A stretch of 64,000 bases of DNA, from the NCBI GenBank assembly GCA_963704815.1, contig CAVPHU010000001.1, positions 1,116,001-1,180,000 on the forward strand. The letters are read 5' to 3'. Every line of letters starts with the position of its first letter. Within the stretch, counting starts at the first letter, position 1. Origin of the DNA: DATKWD01 sp963704815. Lineage in GTDB: Bacteria; Actinomycetota; Acidimicrobiia; Acidimicrobiales; Salinilacustritrichaceae. A program made the translations under genes and the position numbers. Positions 34,269-42,932 of this stretch are shown here, one piece after another. The notes under the pieces were generated by a model, which did no database searches, had not been told where the DNA came from, and saw only the letters and a program-made list of their open reading frames with translations.

Positions 34269-36113
34269 ATGCCCGCACCCATCCTGGCGTCCAGCGCCGA
34301 CATCGATGTGTCGCTCGCGGCGGTCATCGTGCTCGGGATCGCGGCCATGTGGCTCGGTCAGAAGCTCAGGGTGCCGAGCATTCTGCTGCTGCTCGGGGCC
34401 GGCCTGATCGCAGGACCCGGAACCGGACTGATCGACCCCGACGAACTGCTCGGCGACCTTCTGTTTCCGGCGGTGAGTCTCGCCGTCGGCATCCTGCTGT
34501 TCGAAGGCGGTCTGGGACTGCGCTATCGCCAACTCGAGAAGGGCCGTCGCCTGCCCATTCTCCGACTCATCACCATCGGTGTCCTGGTCACGTGGGTGGT
34601 CGGCGCCGCTGCGGCCTACCTGCTGTTCGACATCGGGCGCAGCGACGCCATCCTGCTGGGCTCGATCCTGACCGTGTCCGGCCCGACCGTCGTGCTCCCC
34701 CTCCTCGCCTTCGCCCGGGTCCGCGAGCCGGTGAACGGCATCCTGAAGTGGGAGGGCATCTTCATCGACCCCGTCGGCGCCACCCTGGCCATCGTCGTCC
34801 TCGACGCCGTGATCGAGTCCGACGGCGCCATCGAGAGCGTGACCCGCATCGCCCAGACCGCCGGCGCAGGTTCGCTCGCCGGCTTCATGGGTGCGGGCCT
34901 CCTCATGCTCATGTTCCGGCGCCACTGGGTGAGCGACCACCTGCACAACCCGTTCACGCTCATGGTCGTCGTGCTGGCGTTCGGCGGCGCCAACCTCGTG
35001 CGCCCCGAAGCCGGGCTGTTCGCCACCACGGTCATGGGCGTGGTGCTGGCCAATCAGACCTGGGTGCCCATCTCCCACATCCGCGAATTCGAGGAGAACC
35101 TCGGGTCACTCATCCTCGCTGCCCTGTTCATCATCCTGGGGGCACGCGTCGACCTCGAGGCCGTGCAGGAGGTGTTCGTCGGTGCGGTGGTGTTGGTCGC
35201 CGTCCTGGTGCTCATCGTCCGCCCGATCGCGGTCTACCTGTCGACCTTCGGGTCAGAGCTCTCGTTGCCCGAACGGGCGTATCTGGCATGTATGGCACCC
35301 CGAGGCATCGTGGCCGCCGCCGTCTCGGCCATCTTCGCCATCGAGCTCGAGGAAGCCGGCCGACCGGTCGATGCGCTCGTCCCCGTCACCTTCGTCGTCA
35401 TCGTCGGGACCGTTGCGATCTACGGGCTCGGTGCCAAGTCCGCGGCCAGCAGGCTCCGTATGGCGCGTCCGGAGCCGCACGGCGTCGCCCTCATCGGGGC
35501 GCCACCGTGGGCTCTCGACCTCGCCGACATCCTGCAAGGACTCGACGTGCCCGCGCTGGTGGTCACGACCGATCCGGTCGAGGCTGCCGAGGCCACGCAG
35601 CGCGGGCTGCTCGTCTATCAGGGCCGGCTCGACGCCGACGATCTGGCCGACACGCTCGAGAGCGTCGGGATCAGTCAGGCGATCGCACTCTCCCGCTACA
35701 CCGAACTCAACGCATACAGCATCGATCGGGTGCTCGAGACGGTCGGGCGGGCGAACGTCTTCTATCTCCCGCCCAAGGACGAGACCGACGGCGACGCCAC
35801 CCGGTCCGAGATCGTCGCCCGCCGCCCCTTCGACAAGACCGCGAGCCAGGACCTGATCGATCTCGCACTGCTCCAGGGCGGCCGGATCGAGGCGGTCAGC
35901 CGCGACGAGTTCGATCCGGTGCGGATGGCGGACTGGCTGCCGCTGATCCGGGTCGACGCGAACGGCTTCCCGACGGTCGAGACCTCGGGCCGGGCGGCCC
36001 AGCCCGCGGTCGGGTTCACGAAGGTGATGCTCAAGCGCGGGGCGCCGCCTGCCCCGGCCGCGAAGCCGGGCCCGCACGACACGGCGAGCCCCGTCGCCCG
36101 CCCGACCGGGTGA
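34269..36113 (+). CDS. CPA-family cation:proton antiporter with RCK-like domain
   Basis: A 614-residue membrane antiporter. Residues about 10-395 form 12-13 helices with SLAVGILLFEGGLGLRYRQL, SILTVSGPTVVLPLL and GIFIDPVGATLAIVVLD, matching NhaP/CPA1-type exchangers with the Asp of the ion site in FIDPVG. Residues about 415-580 form a soluble Rossmann-like RCK/TrkA-N domain (VALIGAPPWALDLADIL). It probably exports Na+ or K+ for H+ under nucleotide or ligand control. TAGCCT (34253-34258) 10 nt before the ATG is a possible -10. Confidence 0.9.
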   Translation: MPAPILASSADIDVSLAAVIVLGIAAMWLGQKLRVPSILLLLGAGLIAGPGTGLIDPDELLGDLLFPAVSLAVGILLFEGGLGLRYRQLEKGRRLPILRLITIGVLVTWVVGAAAAYLLFDIGRSDAILLGSILTVSGPTVVLPLLAFARVREPVNGILKWEGIFIDPVGATLAIVVLDAVIESDGAIESVTRIAQTAGAGSLAGFMGAGLLMLMFRRHWVSDHLHNPFTLMVVVLAFGGANLVRPEAGLFATTVMGVVLANQTWVPISHIREFEENLGSLILAALFIILGARVDLEAVQEVFVGAVVLVAVLVLIVRPIAVYLSTFGSELSLPERAYLACMAPRGIVAAAVSAIFAIELEEAGRPVDALVPVTFVVIVGTVAIYGLGAKSAASRLRMARPEPHGVALIGAPPWALDLADILQGLDVPALVVTTDPVEAAEATQRGLLVYQGRLDADDLADTLESVGISQAIALSRYTELNAYSIDRVLETVGRANVFYLPPKDETDGDATRSEIVARRPFDKTASQDLIDLALLQGGRIEAVSRDEFDPVRMADWLPLIRVDANGFPTVETSGRAAQPAVGFTKVMLKRGAPPAPAAKPGPHDTASPVARPTG

Positions 36114-36123
36114 TCCGAACGCG

Positions 36124-36747
36124 ATGACCGAGCCCTTCCCGGACACCCCCGACGCCCCGGCAGACGAGTGGGACGAGTATGCATCGGGCTGGGACGACGA
36201 CGAGGCGGCTCGTGCGTACGCCGGGGCAGCGTTCGAATCGCTCCGAGCGGCGATCGCCGAGCGGGGCACACACCTCGACGGAGCCGTCGTGTGCGACTTC
36301 GGCTGCGGGACCGGGCTGCTCACCGAACGGCTCGCCCCTGACGTTGCCCACGTCGACGCGGTCGACACCTCACCCGGCATGCTCGAGGTGCTCCGGAAGA
36401 AGATCGATCGGATGGGCTGGACCAACGTCACGGCACATCGCGAGCTCCCCGCCGATGCCGGCCCGTTCGACCTGATCGTCTGCTCCTCGGTCTGTTCGTT
36501 CCTCGACGACCATCCGCAGACGGTCGAGCACTTGGCACAGCGCCTTGCGGCGGGCGGCGTGTTCATCCAGTGGGATTGGGAACGCGACCCATCCGACGAG
36601 GACCTCCACGGCCTCAGCCGGCCCGAGGTCCGCGACGCGCTCGAAGGCGCACAGCTCGTGGCGGTCCAGGTCGAGACGGCATTCGAGGTGACCGTCGACG
36701 GAAACGTGATGAGCCCGCTGGTGGGGATCGGCCAGCGGCCTGCTTGA
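36124..36747 (+). CDS. Class I SAM-dependent methyltransferase
   Basis: A 207-residue methyltransferase. The SAM loop is VVCDFGCGTGLLTERLA, followed by VDAVDTSPGMLEVL and FDLIVCSSVCSFLDDH. It starts 10 nt after the antiporter stop and converges on the M1 peptidase gene with a 2-nt gap. Substrate not predictable. Confidence 0.88.
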   Translation: MTEPFPDTPDAPADEWDEYASGWDDDEAARAYAGAAFESLRAAIAERGTHLDGAVVCDFGCGTGLLTERLAPDVAHVDAVDTSPGMLEVLRKKIDRMGWTNVTAHRELPADAGPFDLIVCSSVCSFLDDHPQTVEHLAQRLAAGGVFIQWDWERDPSDEDLHGLSRPEVRDALEGAQLVAVQVETAFEVTVDGNVMSPLVGIGQRPA

Positions 36748-36749
36748 CC

Positions 36750-38201
36750 TCAGTCCGGGAGCGCAGGGAGCTCCGGGAGACCCTCGGTGTCCAGCCACTC
36801 GGTGAACAGGTCGTCGAGCTCCTGGCCCGAGATCTCCTCTGAGAGAGCGATGAAGTCGTCGGTCGAGGCCGCGTCGCCCTCGAATCGTTCGAGCCACGTC
36901 CGGAGGATGGAGAAGAAGTCCTCGTCTCCCACCGTTTCCCGCAACGCCTGGAGCGTCAGCGCGCCGCGGACGTAGAGGGTCGGGGCGAAGATCTGGTCGG
37001 GTCCCGGGTCGCCGGGAGGCACGTCGAGCTCGGGACCCGCCCTCGCGACCTCGGTGCGGGCCCGTTGAGCTGCGGGCGGGCCACCGTCGATCTCGTCCCA
37101 GAGCCACTCGACGTAGGTGGCAGAGCCTTCGTTCAGCCACATGTCGGTCCACGCCGCCGGACTGACCGAGTTCCCGAACCACTGATGCGCCAACTCGTGG
37201 ATCACGATGAACTCGGCCGACGGGCCGAACCCGAAGATCGACAGCGTCTGGGTCTCCAGCGCGAAGAACAGCGCCTCGTCCACCACCGCCACCCCGTATT
37301 CGTCGAACGGATAGGGACCCAGCACCTCGGACAGACCGGCGATCATCTCGTCGGTGCGGTCGAAGGACTTCCGGGCGCGGTCGGGCAGGTCGACCGGGAA
37401 GACGTTGCGGATCGGGATCCCGCTCGGCCCCTGGCTGGTCACGATCTCGTACTCGCCGATCACCACGGTCGCGAGGTAGCTCGCCATCGGGTCGTCCATC
37501 TCCCACTCGAACACGGTGCGGCCGTCGACCGTGGTCTCCGAGAGCAACTCACCGTTGGCCGCCGCCAGGAGTCCTGCGGGAACGTCGATCGCGAATCGGT
37601 AGGTGGCCTTGTCGCTCGGGTGGTCGTTCGCCGGGAACCAGCTGCTGGCGCCGGCCGGCTCGCTCACGACGTAGGCCCCCCGGTCCTCGAGATCGGCGTT
37701 CCACCCGAGGTCGAACAGGTCGGGTCCGTCGGTGATCGGCTCGGGGACGCCCGAGTACTCGACGGTGACCGTGAACTCCTCACCGTCACCGATGGGCGTC
37801 GGCGGCACGATCTCGAGCTCTCGCTCGCTCGTCTCGTGTTCTGCGAGCGCTCCGTCGACGGCGACGGCGCCGACGTCAAGTGCGTGCAGGTCCAGGTTGA
37901 ACTGCGACAGGTCCTGGGTCGCCGTCGCACGGATGGTCGTCGTCGCCTCGATCGCACCGTCGGTCTCGTCCCAGGCCAGCTCGATGTCGTAGTGGTCGAC
38001 GTCGTAGCCGCCGTTGCCGAGCGAAGGGAAGTAGGGGTCACCGATCCCTGCGTTGCCCACGCCACGAGCGGACTCGTCTGGTGGAGTCGCCACGCCCGAC
38101 CCGGAGCCCACGGGATCGTCGTCGACCTCGGTGACCGAGAGGGACCCGCACGCGGCAAGGACTCCCAACGCCAGAACACCCCAGGACCGGCGGCGGCGCA
38201 T
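36750..38201 (-). CDS. Secreted M1-family zinc aminopeptidase (lipoprotein)
   Basis: A 483-residue M1 peptidase exported as a lipoprotein (lipobox LAAC, Cys18). After a beta-rich N-terminal domain, the zinc motif is HELAHQWFGN (His335, His339) with Glu358 in WLNEGSATY, the HExxH-x18-E arrangement. The usual GxMEN exopeptidase loop is FFALETQTL, a variant found in other actinobacterial secreted M1 enzymes. The C-terminal helical domain is short. It probably trims peptides outside the cell. It diverges from the SDR-DUF2867 gene. Confidence 0.92.
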   Translation of the reverse strand: MRRRRSWGVLALGVLAACGSLSVTEVDDDPVGSGSGVATPPDESARGVGNAGIGDPYFPSLGNGGYDVDHYDIELAWDETDGAIEATTTIRATATQDLSQFNLDLHALDVGAVAVDGALAEHETSERELEIVPPTPIGDGEEFTVTVEYSGVPEPITDGPDLFDLGWNADLEDRGAYVVSEPAGASSWFPANDHPSDKATYRFAIDVPAGLLAAANGELLSETTVDGRTVFEWEMDDPMASYLATVVIGEYEIVTSQGPSGIPIRNVFPVDLPDRARKSFDRTDEMIAGLSEVLGPYPFDEYGVAVVDEALFFALETQTLSIFGFGPSAEFIVIHELAHQWFGNSVSPAAWTDMWLNEGSATYVEWLWDEIDGGPPAAQRARTEVARAGPELDVPPGDPGPDQIFAPTLYVRGALTLQALRETVGDEDFFSILRTWLERFEGDAASTDDFIALSEEISGQELDDLFTEWLDTEGLPELPALPD

Positions 38202-38264
38202 CCAAGGATTGTTTCAGGCGCGGGCGGTGTTTTGTGTGCACCGGTCACGGCACACTGTGTGTCC

Positions 38265-39786
38265 ATGTCTGCACCCACTGTCCTCGTCACCGGCGCCACC
38301 GGCTACATCGGGGGTCGCCTCGTTCCCGAGTTGCTCGACGCCGGGCACACGGTGCGGTGCGTCGCTCGTACGCCGTCGAAGCTCGACGCGGTCGAGTGGC
38401 GCGAGCGGGTCGAGGTCGTGGCCGGCGACGTGACCGACATCGATGCGCTGACGTCGGCCATGCAGGGAGTCCGGGCGGCGTACTACCTCGTGCACTCGAT
38501 GGGCCACACCGACGATTTCGCCGAACAGGACCGTCGAGCGGCCGAGACCTTCCGGGCCGCCGCCGAGGGGGCTGGAGTCGAGCAGATCGTCTACCTCGGC
38601 GGGCTGGGCAACAACGATGACGGCAAGCTCTCCAGCCATCTCCGGAGCCGCCACGAGGTCGGGCGCACGCTGGCGGCAGGATCGGTGCCGGTGACCGAAC
38701 TGCGGGCTGCGGTCATCATCGGATCGGGCAGCGCCAGCTTCGAGATGCTGCGGAACCTGGTCGAGGTCCTCCCGGCCATGGTCACCCCCAAGTGGGTACG
38801 AACCCGATGCCAACCGATCGCCGTGCGCGACATCCTCCACTACCTCGTCAAGGCGATCGAGGTCCCCGAGGCGGCCGGACGCATCTTCGAGGTCGGTGGC
38901 CCCGACGTCGTGACCTACGAGGACATGATGCGGATCCACGCCGAGGTCGCCGGGCTTCGTCGCCGGCTCATCGTCCCGGTGCCGGTCCTGTCGCCGAGCC
39001 TGTCGTCGCACTGGGTCGGGCCTGGTCACCTCGCTCCCCCGCGACCTCGCCCGACCGCTGGTCGCCAGCCTCCAGAACGAGGTGATCGTCACCGACCACG
39101 CCATCGACGAGGTGATCCCGCTCCAGACGACCGGGTTCCGGCGCGCCCTCGAACTGGCGCTGCATCGGGTGGCCGATCTGGCCGTGCCGACCCGGTGGTC
39201 GGGCGCGACCCTTCCTGGCCGCAATCCGGCTGAGCCACTGCCCACCGACCCCGACTGGGCCGGCGGCACCCTGTTCGAGGACGAACGGGTGGTCACCACC
39301 ACGGCGTCGCCCGACACGCTGTACGGCACCGTGAGCGGCATCGGCGGCACGCGGGGTTGGTTCGTCACCGACTTCCTGTGGACGCTGCGCGGCTGGGTCG
39401 ACTCGCTGGTCGGCGGCGTCGGCATGCGACGCGGGCGCCGTCATCCCGACGACCTGCGGGTCGGCGATGCCCTCGACTTCTGGCGGGTCGAGACCGCCGA
39501 TGCCGGTCGACTCCTCCGCCTCCGGGCCGAGATGAAGCTCCCCGGCGAGGCCTGGCTCGAGTGGTCGATCGAACCGGGCGAGGAGTCTCGGACCCTCAGA
39601 CAGCGGGCCGTCTTCTTCCCGAGAGGCGTCTTGGGGCGGGCCTACTGGTACGCGCTCGTGCCCTTCCACGCCATCATCTTCGGCGCGCTGGCCCGGGCCA
39701 TCGTCGACCGAGCCGAAGCCGCACCTCCAAGCCAGGACGCGTCAGCCGCTACCGTTCGGTCAGAACATCCAGAGGGAGTCGCATGA
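38265..39786 (+). CDS. SDR (NmrA-like) with C-terminal DUF2867 domain (one frameshift)
   Basis: An extended/atypical SDR of about 506 residues. The N-terminal NAD(P) fold reads VLVTGATGYIGGRLVPELL, with CVARTPSKLDAV, YYLVHSMG and VYLGGLG. The C-terminal part (FWRVETADAGRLLRLRAEM, WLEWSIEPGEESRTLRQRA) is DUF2867, a common fusion in actinobacteria whose role is unknown. One extra G near 39018 (gtcgggcctgg) breaks the frame; repaired it reads HWVGLVTSLPRDLA. CACACT 8 nt before the ATG may be the -10. The stop overlaps the next start. Confidence 0.86.
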
Positions 39787-40355
39787 TCCGCAAGTCATTC
39801 CGCATCGGCCTGAAGCTTGGGCTGCTGGCCGCCGTGGCGGCCGTGGTGGTCAAGGTCGTGAAGAGCCGACAGGTCCCCGCCGTGGTGCCCCGCCCCGCCC
39901 CGGCCGGGTCGAAGCCGTCCTGGCCACCGGTCACCCCCGAACCTGCTCGTGAGGCCGCGCCGGAGCCAGAGCCGACACCAGAGCCAGAGCCGACACCAGA
40001 GCCAGAGCCGACACCAGAGCCAGAGCCGACACCAGAGCCAGAGTCGGCACCCGAGCCATCCCCGGCATCCTCGCCTGCCCCCAGCCCCGCCGCCGAGGCC
40101 GCCCCTCCCGCTCGAACACGGGTCCGTCCGCTGAAGGCCGTGCGCACCTCCACCCCGTCCGACCCGGCCAGTGGAGGTCGGTGGATCGAGCCCAACGGCG
40201 ACGTCTGCCCCAGCACCCACCCCATCAAGGCCAAGCTGTCCAGCAAGATCTACCACCTCGTCGGTGGGCGCAGCTACGACCGGACGAACCCCGACCGGTG
40301 CTACGCGACCGCGGCCGACGCCGAGGCCGACGGGCTGCGGGCCGCCAAACGCTGA
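39783..40355 (+). CDS. Pro/Glu-repeat protein with C-terminal small Cys domain
   Basis: A 190-residue protein: a hydrophobic N-terminal anchor (LKLGLLAAVAAVVVKVVK), a PEPEPT repeat spacer (about 55-90), an Ala/Pro linker and a compact C-terminal domain CPSTHPIKAKLSSKIYHLV then GGRSYDRTNPDRCYATAADAEADG. That end resembles the small domain found at the end of many actinobacterial and thermonuclease-like proteins (KxSSxIYHxPGxxxYxxxxPExCFxxxxxAxxxGxR), of unknown ligand. ATG overlaps the preceding stop. Confidence 0.78.
   Translation: MIRKSFRIGLKLGLLAAVAAVVVKVVKSRQVPAVVPRPAPAGSKPSWPPVTPEPAREAAPEPEPTPEPEPTPEPEPTPEPEPTPEPESAPEPSPASSPAPSPAAEAAPPARTRVRPLKAVRTSTPSDPASGGRWIEPNGDVCPSTHPIKAKLSSKIYHLVGGRSYDRTNPDRCYATAADAEADGLRAAKR
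39965..40045 (+). repeat. Coding 18-bp tandem repeat (PEPEPT)
   Basis: About four and a half copies of an 18-bp unit encoding PEPEPT. Nearly identical at DNA level, with a change in the last copy. It forms a stiff spacer in the protein. Confidence 0.9.
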
Positions 40356-40402
40356 TCAGAAACCGTCCTTCGAGACATCCAGGCGGCTGAGGCCGCCGCC
40401 TC

Positions 40403-41968
40403 TCAGGACGCGATCACATGGACCGAGGCGATGCCGTCGGTGGCGCGCAGGGTGTCGCACACCTCGGCCGGCACCGCCGGAGTCGTGGCGAGCACCATGA
40501 GGGCCGCCTCGCCCGACTCGGCCCGACCCAGGTGCATGTCGTCGATGTTGACGTCTGCCTCACCCAGCGCCGAGGTGACCGCGGCGATCATTCCCGGTTG
40601 ATCGAGGTTGCGGACCACCAGCATGTTGTTGGCCGGCGGGACGTCGAGCACATGGTCGTCGAGCATGACGATCTTGGGCTCGCTCCTGAGGCCCACCAGG
40701 GTGCCCGCGATGCTGTGATGGCCACCTCGGAGCGTGATGAGGTTCACGTAGTCATGGGCGGTGGATGTCTTCGACTCGCGGTACTCCATGCCGCGTGACT
40801 CGGCGAGTTGCGGGGCGTTGACGTAGGTCACCGGCTCATCGCTCACCCGACCGAAGATCCCCTTCAGCACCGAGAGGGTCAGGACCCTCGTGTCGTCCTC
40901 GGCGAGGTCGCCGTCGTAGGAGATGTCGAGCCGGTCGGGCACGCCTTCGCTGAGGGCCACGAACAACTCGCCCAACCGCTCGGCGAGGGGCAGGAACGGC
41001 CGGGCGGTCTCGGAGGCCGCGTCGGCCGACACGTTGACGGCGAAGGGCACGAATTCGCCCGCCAGGGCGAGGGCCACCTGCTCGGCCACCGTCACGCCCG
41101 CCTTGTCCTGCGCCTCCTGGGTGCTGGCACCGAGGTGGGGGGTCACCACGACACCCGGCAGGCCGAACAGCGGCGACTCGGTGGTCGGTTCGGTCTCGAA
41201 GACGTCGAGGGCTGCGCCCCCGACCGGGCCGTCGATGATGGCCTGGGCCAATGCCGCTTCGTCGATCAGCCCACCACGAGCGGCGTTCACGATCCGGAGT
41301 CCGGGCTTGGCCTTGGCCAGCACATCGGCGTTGATCAGCCCGGTCGATTCGGCCGTCTTGAGCAGGTGGACCGAGACGAAGTCGGACTCGGCGAACAGTT
41401 CGTCGAGCTCGGTCAGTTCGATGCCGAGCTTGCGGGCCCGCTCGGCGGTCGTCCAGGGGTCCCAGGCGACGATGCGCATCCCGAAGGCGAGCGCCCGCTG
41501 GGCCACCAGCGTGCCGATCCGGCCCAGCCCGAGGACGCCCAGGGTCTTGCCGTGGAGCTCGACCCCCTGCCACTGCGACTTCTCCCACCGTCCGTCGACG
41601 AGGGCTCGGTGCGACTGCGGGACGTTGCGGGCGAGGGAGAGCAGCAGCGCCATGGCGTGCTCGGCCGTCGAGAGACTGTTGGTGCCCGGGGCGTTGGCCA
41701 CCATGACGCCTCGGCGGGTGGCCGCCTCGACGTCGACGTTGTCGACGCCGAGCCCGGCGCGTCCGACGACGACGAGGTCGGTGCCCGCGGCGAGCACCTC
41801 CTCGGTGACGGTGGTCGACGAGCGGATGATGAGCGCTTCGGCGCCTTCGACCGCGGTGAGCAGCTCGTCGGGCGAGAGACCGAGCTGCACGTCGACGTCG
41901 TGCCCGGCGGAACGGAGCTGGTCGAGGCCTCCGTCCGCGATCTTCTCGGTCACCAGGATGCGCGCCAT
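40403..41968 (-). CDS. serA: D-3-phosphoglycerate dehydrogenase
   Basis: SerA (521 residues) oxidises 3-phosphoglycerate with NAD, the first step of serine synthesis. The NAD site is LGVLGLGRIGTLVAQRA, with substrate and catalytic motifs RAGLGVDNVDVEAA, NAARGGLIDEAAL and the His in TPHLGASTQEAQ. After it come the intervening (ASB) domain and a C-terminal ACT domain (NMLVVRNLDQPGMIAAV), so this is the long, serine-inhibited form seen in mycobacteria. ATG 41968 begins MARILVTEKI. Confidence 0.97.
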   Translation of the reverse strand: MARILVTEKIADGGLDQLRSAGHDVDVQLGLSPDELLTAVEGAEALIIRSSTTVTEEVLAAGTDLVVVGRAGLGVDNVDVEAATRRGVMVANAPGTNSLSTAEHAMALLLSLARNVPQSHRALVDGRWEKSQWQGVELHGKTLGVLGLGRIGTLVAQRALAFGMRIVAWDPWTTAERARKLGIELTELDELFAESDFVSVHLLKTAESTGLINADVLAKAKPGLRIVNAARGGLIDEAALAQAIIDGPVGGAALDVFETEPTTESPLFGLPGVVVTPHLGASTQEAQDKAGVTVAEQVALALAGEFVPFAVNVSADAASETARPFLPLAERLGELFVALSEGVPDRLDISYDGDLAEDDTRVLTLSVLKGIFGRVSDEPVTYVNAPQLAESRGMEYRESKTSTAHDYVNLITLRGGHHSIAGTLVGLRSEPKIVMLDDHVLDVPPANNMLVVRNLDQPGMIAAVTSALGEADVNIDDMHLGRAESGEAALMVLATTPAVPAEVCDTLRATDGIASVHVIAS

Positions 41969-42011
41969 CGCCTCAGTCTGACGGCCGGGCGTCGAGACCG
42001 GGAAACTCAGC

Positions 42012-42869
42012 TCATCCGGCGCTGACGTCACACGTGACGGTGCGGAAGTCGAAGAAGTCCCACGCGATCTGACTCGGCGGTGTCCCGGAGACGGTGAGCC
42101 CCGGCGGTGGTGCATCTTCGAACGAGTCGAGGATCACCGCACACTCCTCGTCGCGAAGCGCCGTGAGCGCATCGTTTCCCGGGAACGGACCGTCGGGTGC
42201 CTCGAAGCTCCCGAGGAAGCCGAGGGCGTCGGGGTCGGTGCAGTCGACCGGGAAGCCGGCGGCCGTGTCCTCGGACAGCAAGAAGCAGTCGCCGGGTGAC
42301 AGATCGATCAGCATCACGTAGTCGCTGGTGACCTCATCGATCGATCCGCTGTCCAGCGGTGCGAGCAGACCGCCCTTGACCGGGGCCGTGACGAAGCACC
42401 GCACCTCGCTCTCGTAGGGTCCGCCCGGCGCGCCATCGGCCGTGAACGCCAGGTTGACCCTGGCCGCCGTCAGTGGGAACCCGAGTGCGGCCTCGGCCTC
42501 GTCGATGCATGGCGGGAAGAGGTCGGCGTTGATCTCATCGGGGTCGACGGGGATGGTCTTGGTCGGCGGGTCGAGGGTCGCGATCAACTCGGCGTCGTGC
42601 GACTCGTCACATGGGACCTCGACGTCGTCGACCACATCGCGTGCGTCGTCGTTCGAGCGGTCGTAGCAGGTCCCGACCTCGAGCTTCTCTCCGGGGCTCT
42701 CCTCGCTCCCCTCGTTGTCGTCCCTGTCCGTCTCGTCACCTTGTTCGCCCGAGTCGCTCGAGCCGAGGTCGAGCCCTCCGTCGTCGCCGCCGCACCCAGC
42801 CGCGAGGAGCGCGAAGACCACTCCCACGGTGAGCACTCCGGCCCATGAACGATCGCGAATCCAAGCCAT
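42012..42869 (-). CDS. Septum-formation-domain lipoprotein
   Basis: A 285-residue lipoprotein. The signal peptide ends LLAAGC (Cys26), then an acidic linker (GDETDRDDNEGSEE) and two similar modules of the actinobacterial Septum_form type (VGTCYDRSNDDARDV, CDESHDAELIATL, LSPGDCFLL, VDCTDPDALGFLG). Paired Cys suggest disulfides. AGGAGG lies about 8 nt before ATG 42869. Function is not established. Confidence 0.82.
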   Translation of the reverse strand: MAWIRDRSWAGVLTVGVVFALLAAGCGGDDGGLDLGSSDSGEQGDETDRDDNEGSEESPGEKLEVGTCYDRSNDDARDVVDDVEVPCDESHDAELIATLDPPTKTIPVDPDEINADLFPPCIDEAEAALGFPLTAARVNLAFTADGAPGGPYESEVRCFVTAPVKGGLLAPLDSGSIDEVTSDYVMLIDLSPGDCFLLSEDTAAGFPVDCTDPDALGFLGSFEAPDGPFPGNDALTALRDEECAVILDSFEDAPPPGLTVSGTPPSQIAWDFFDFRTVTCDVSAG

Positions 42870-42932
42870 GAACGGCCTCCTCCTCATCGACCGGCACACC
42901 ATTCCACACGGCCCGAAACCAGCCGGTCGGGT

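Noticed and set aside
39965..40045. Short regular repeats as a possible CRISPR array
   Set aside because: Units are 18 bp, contiguous without spacers, and encode PEPEPT in a sound reading frame.
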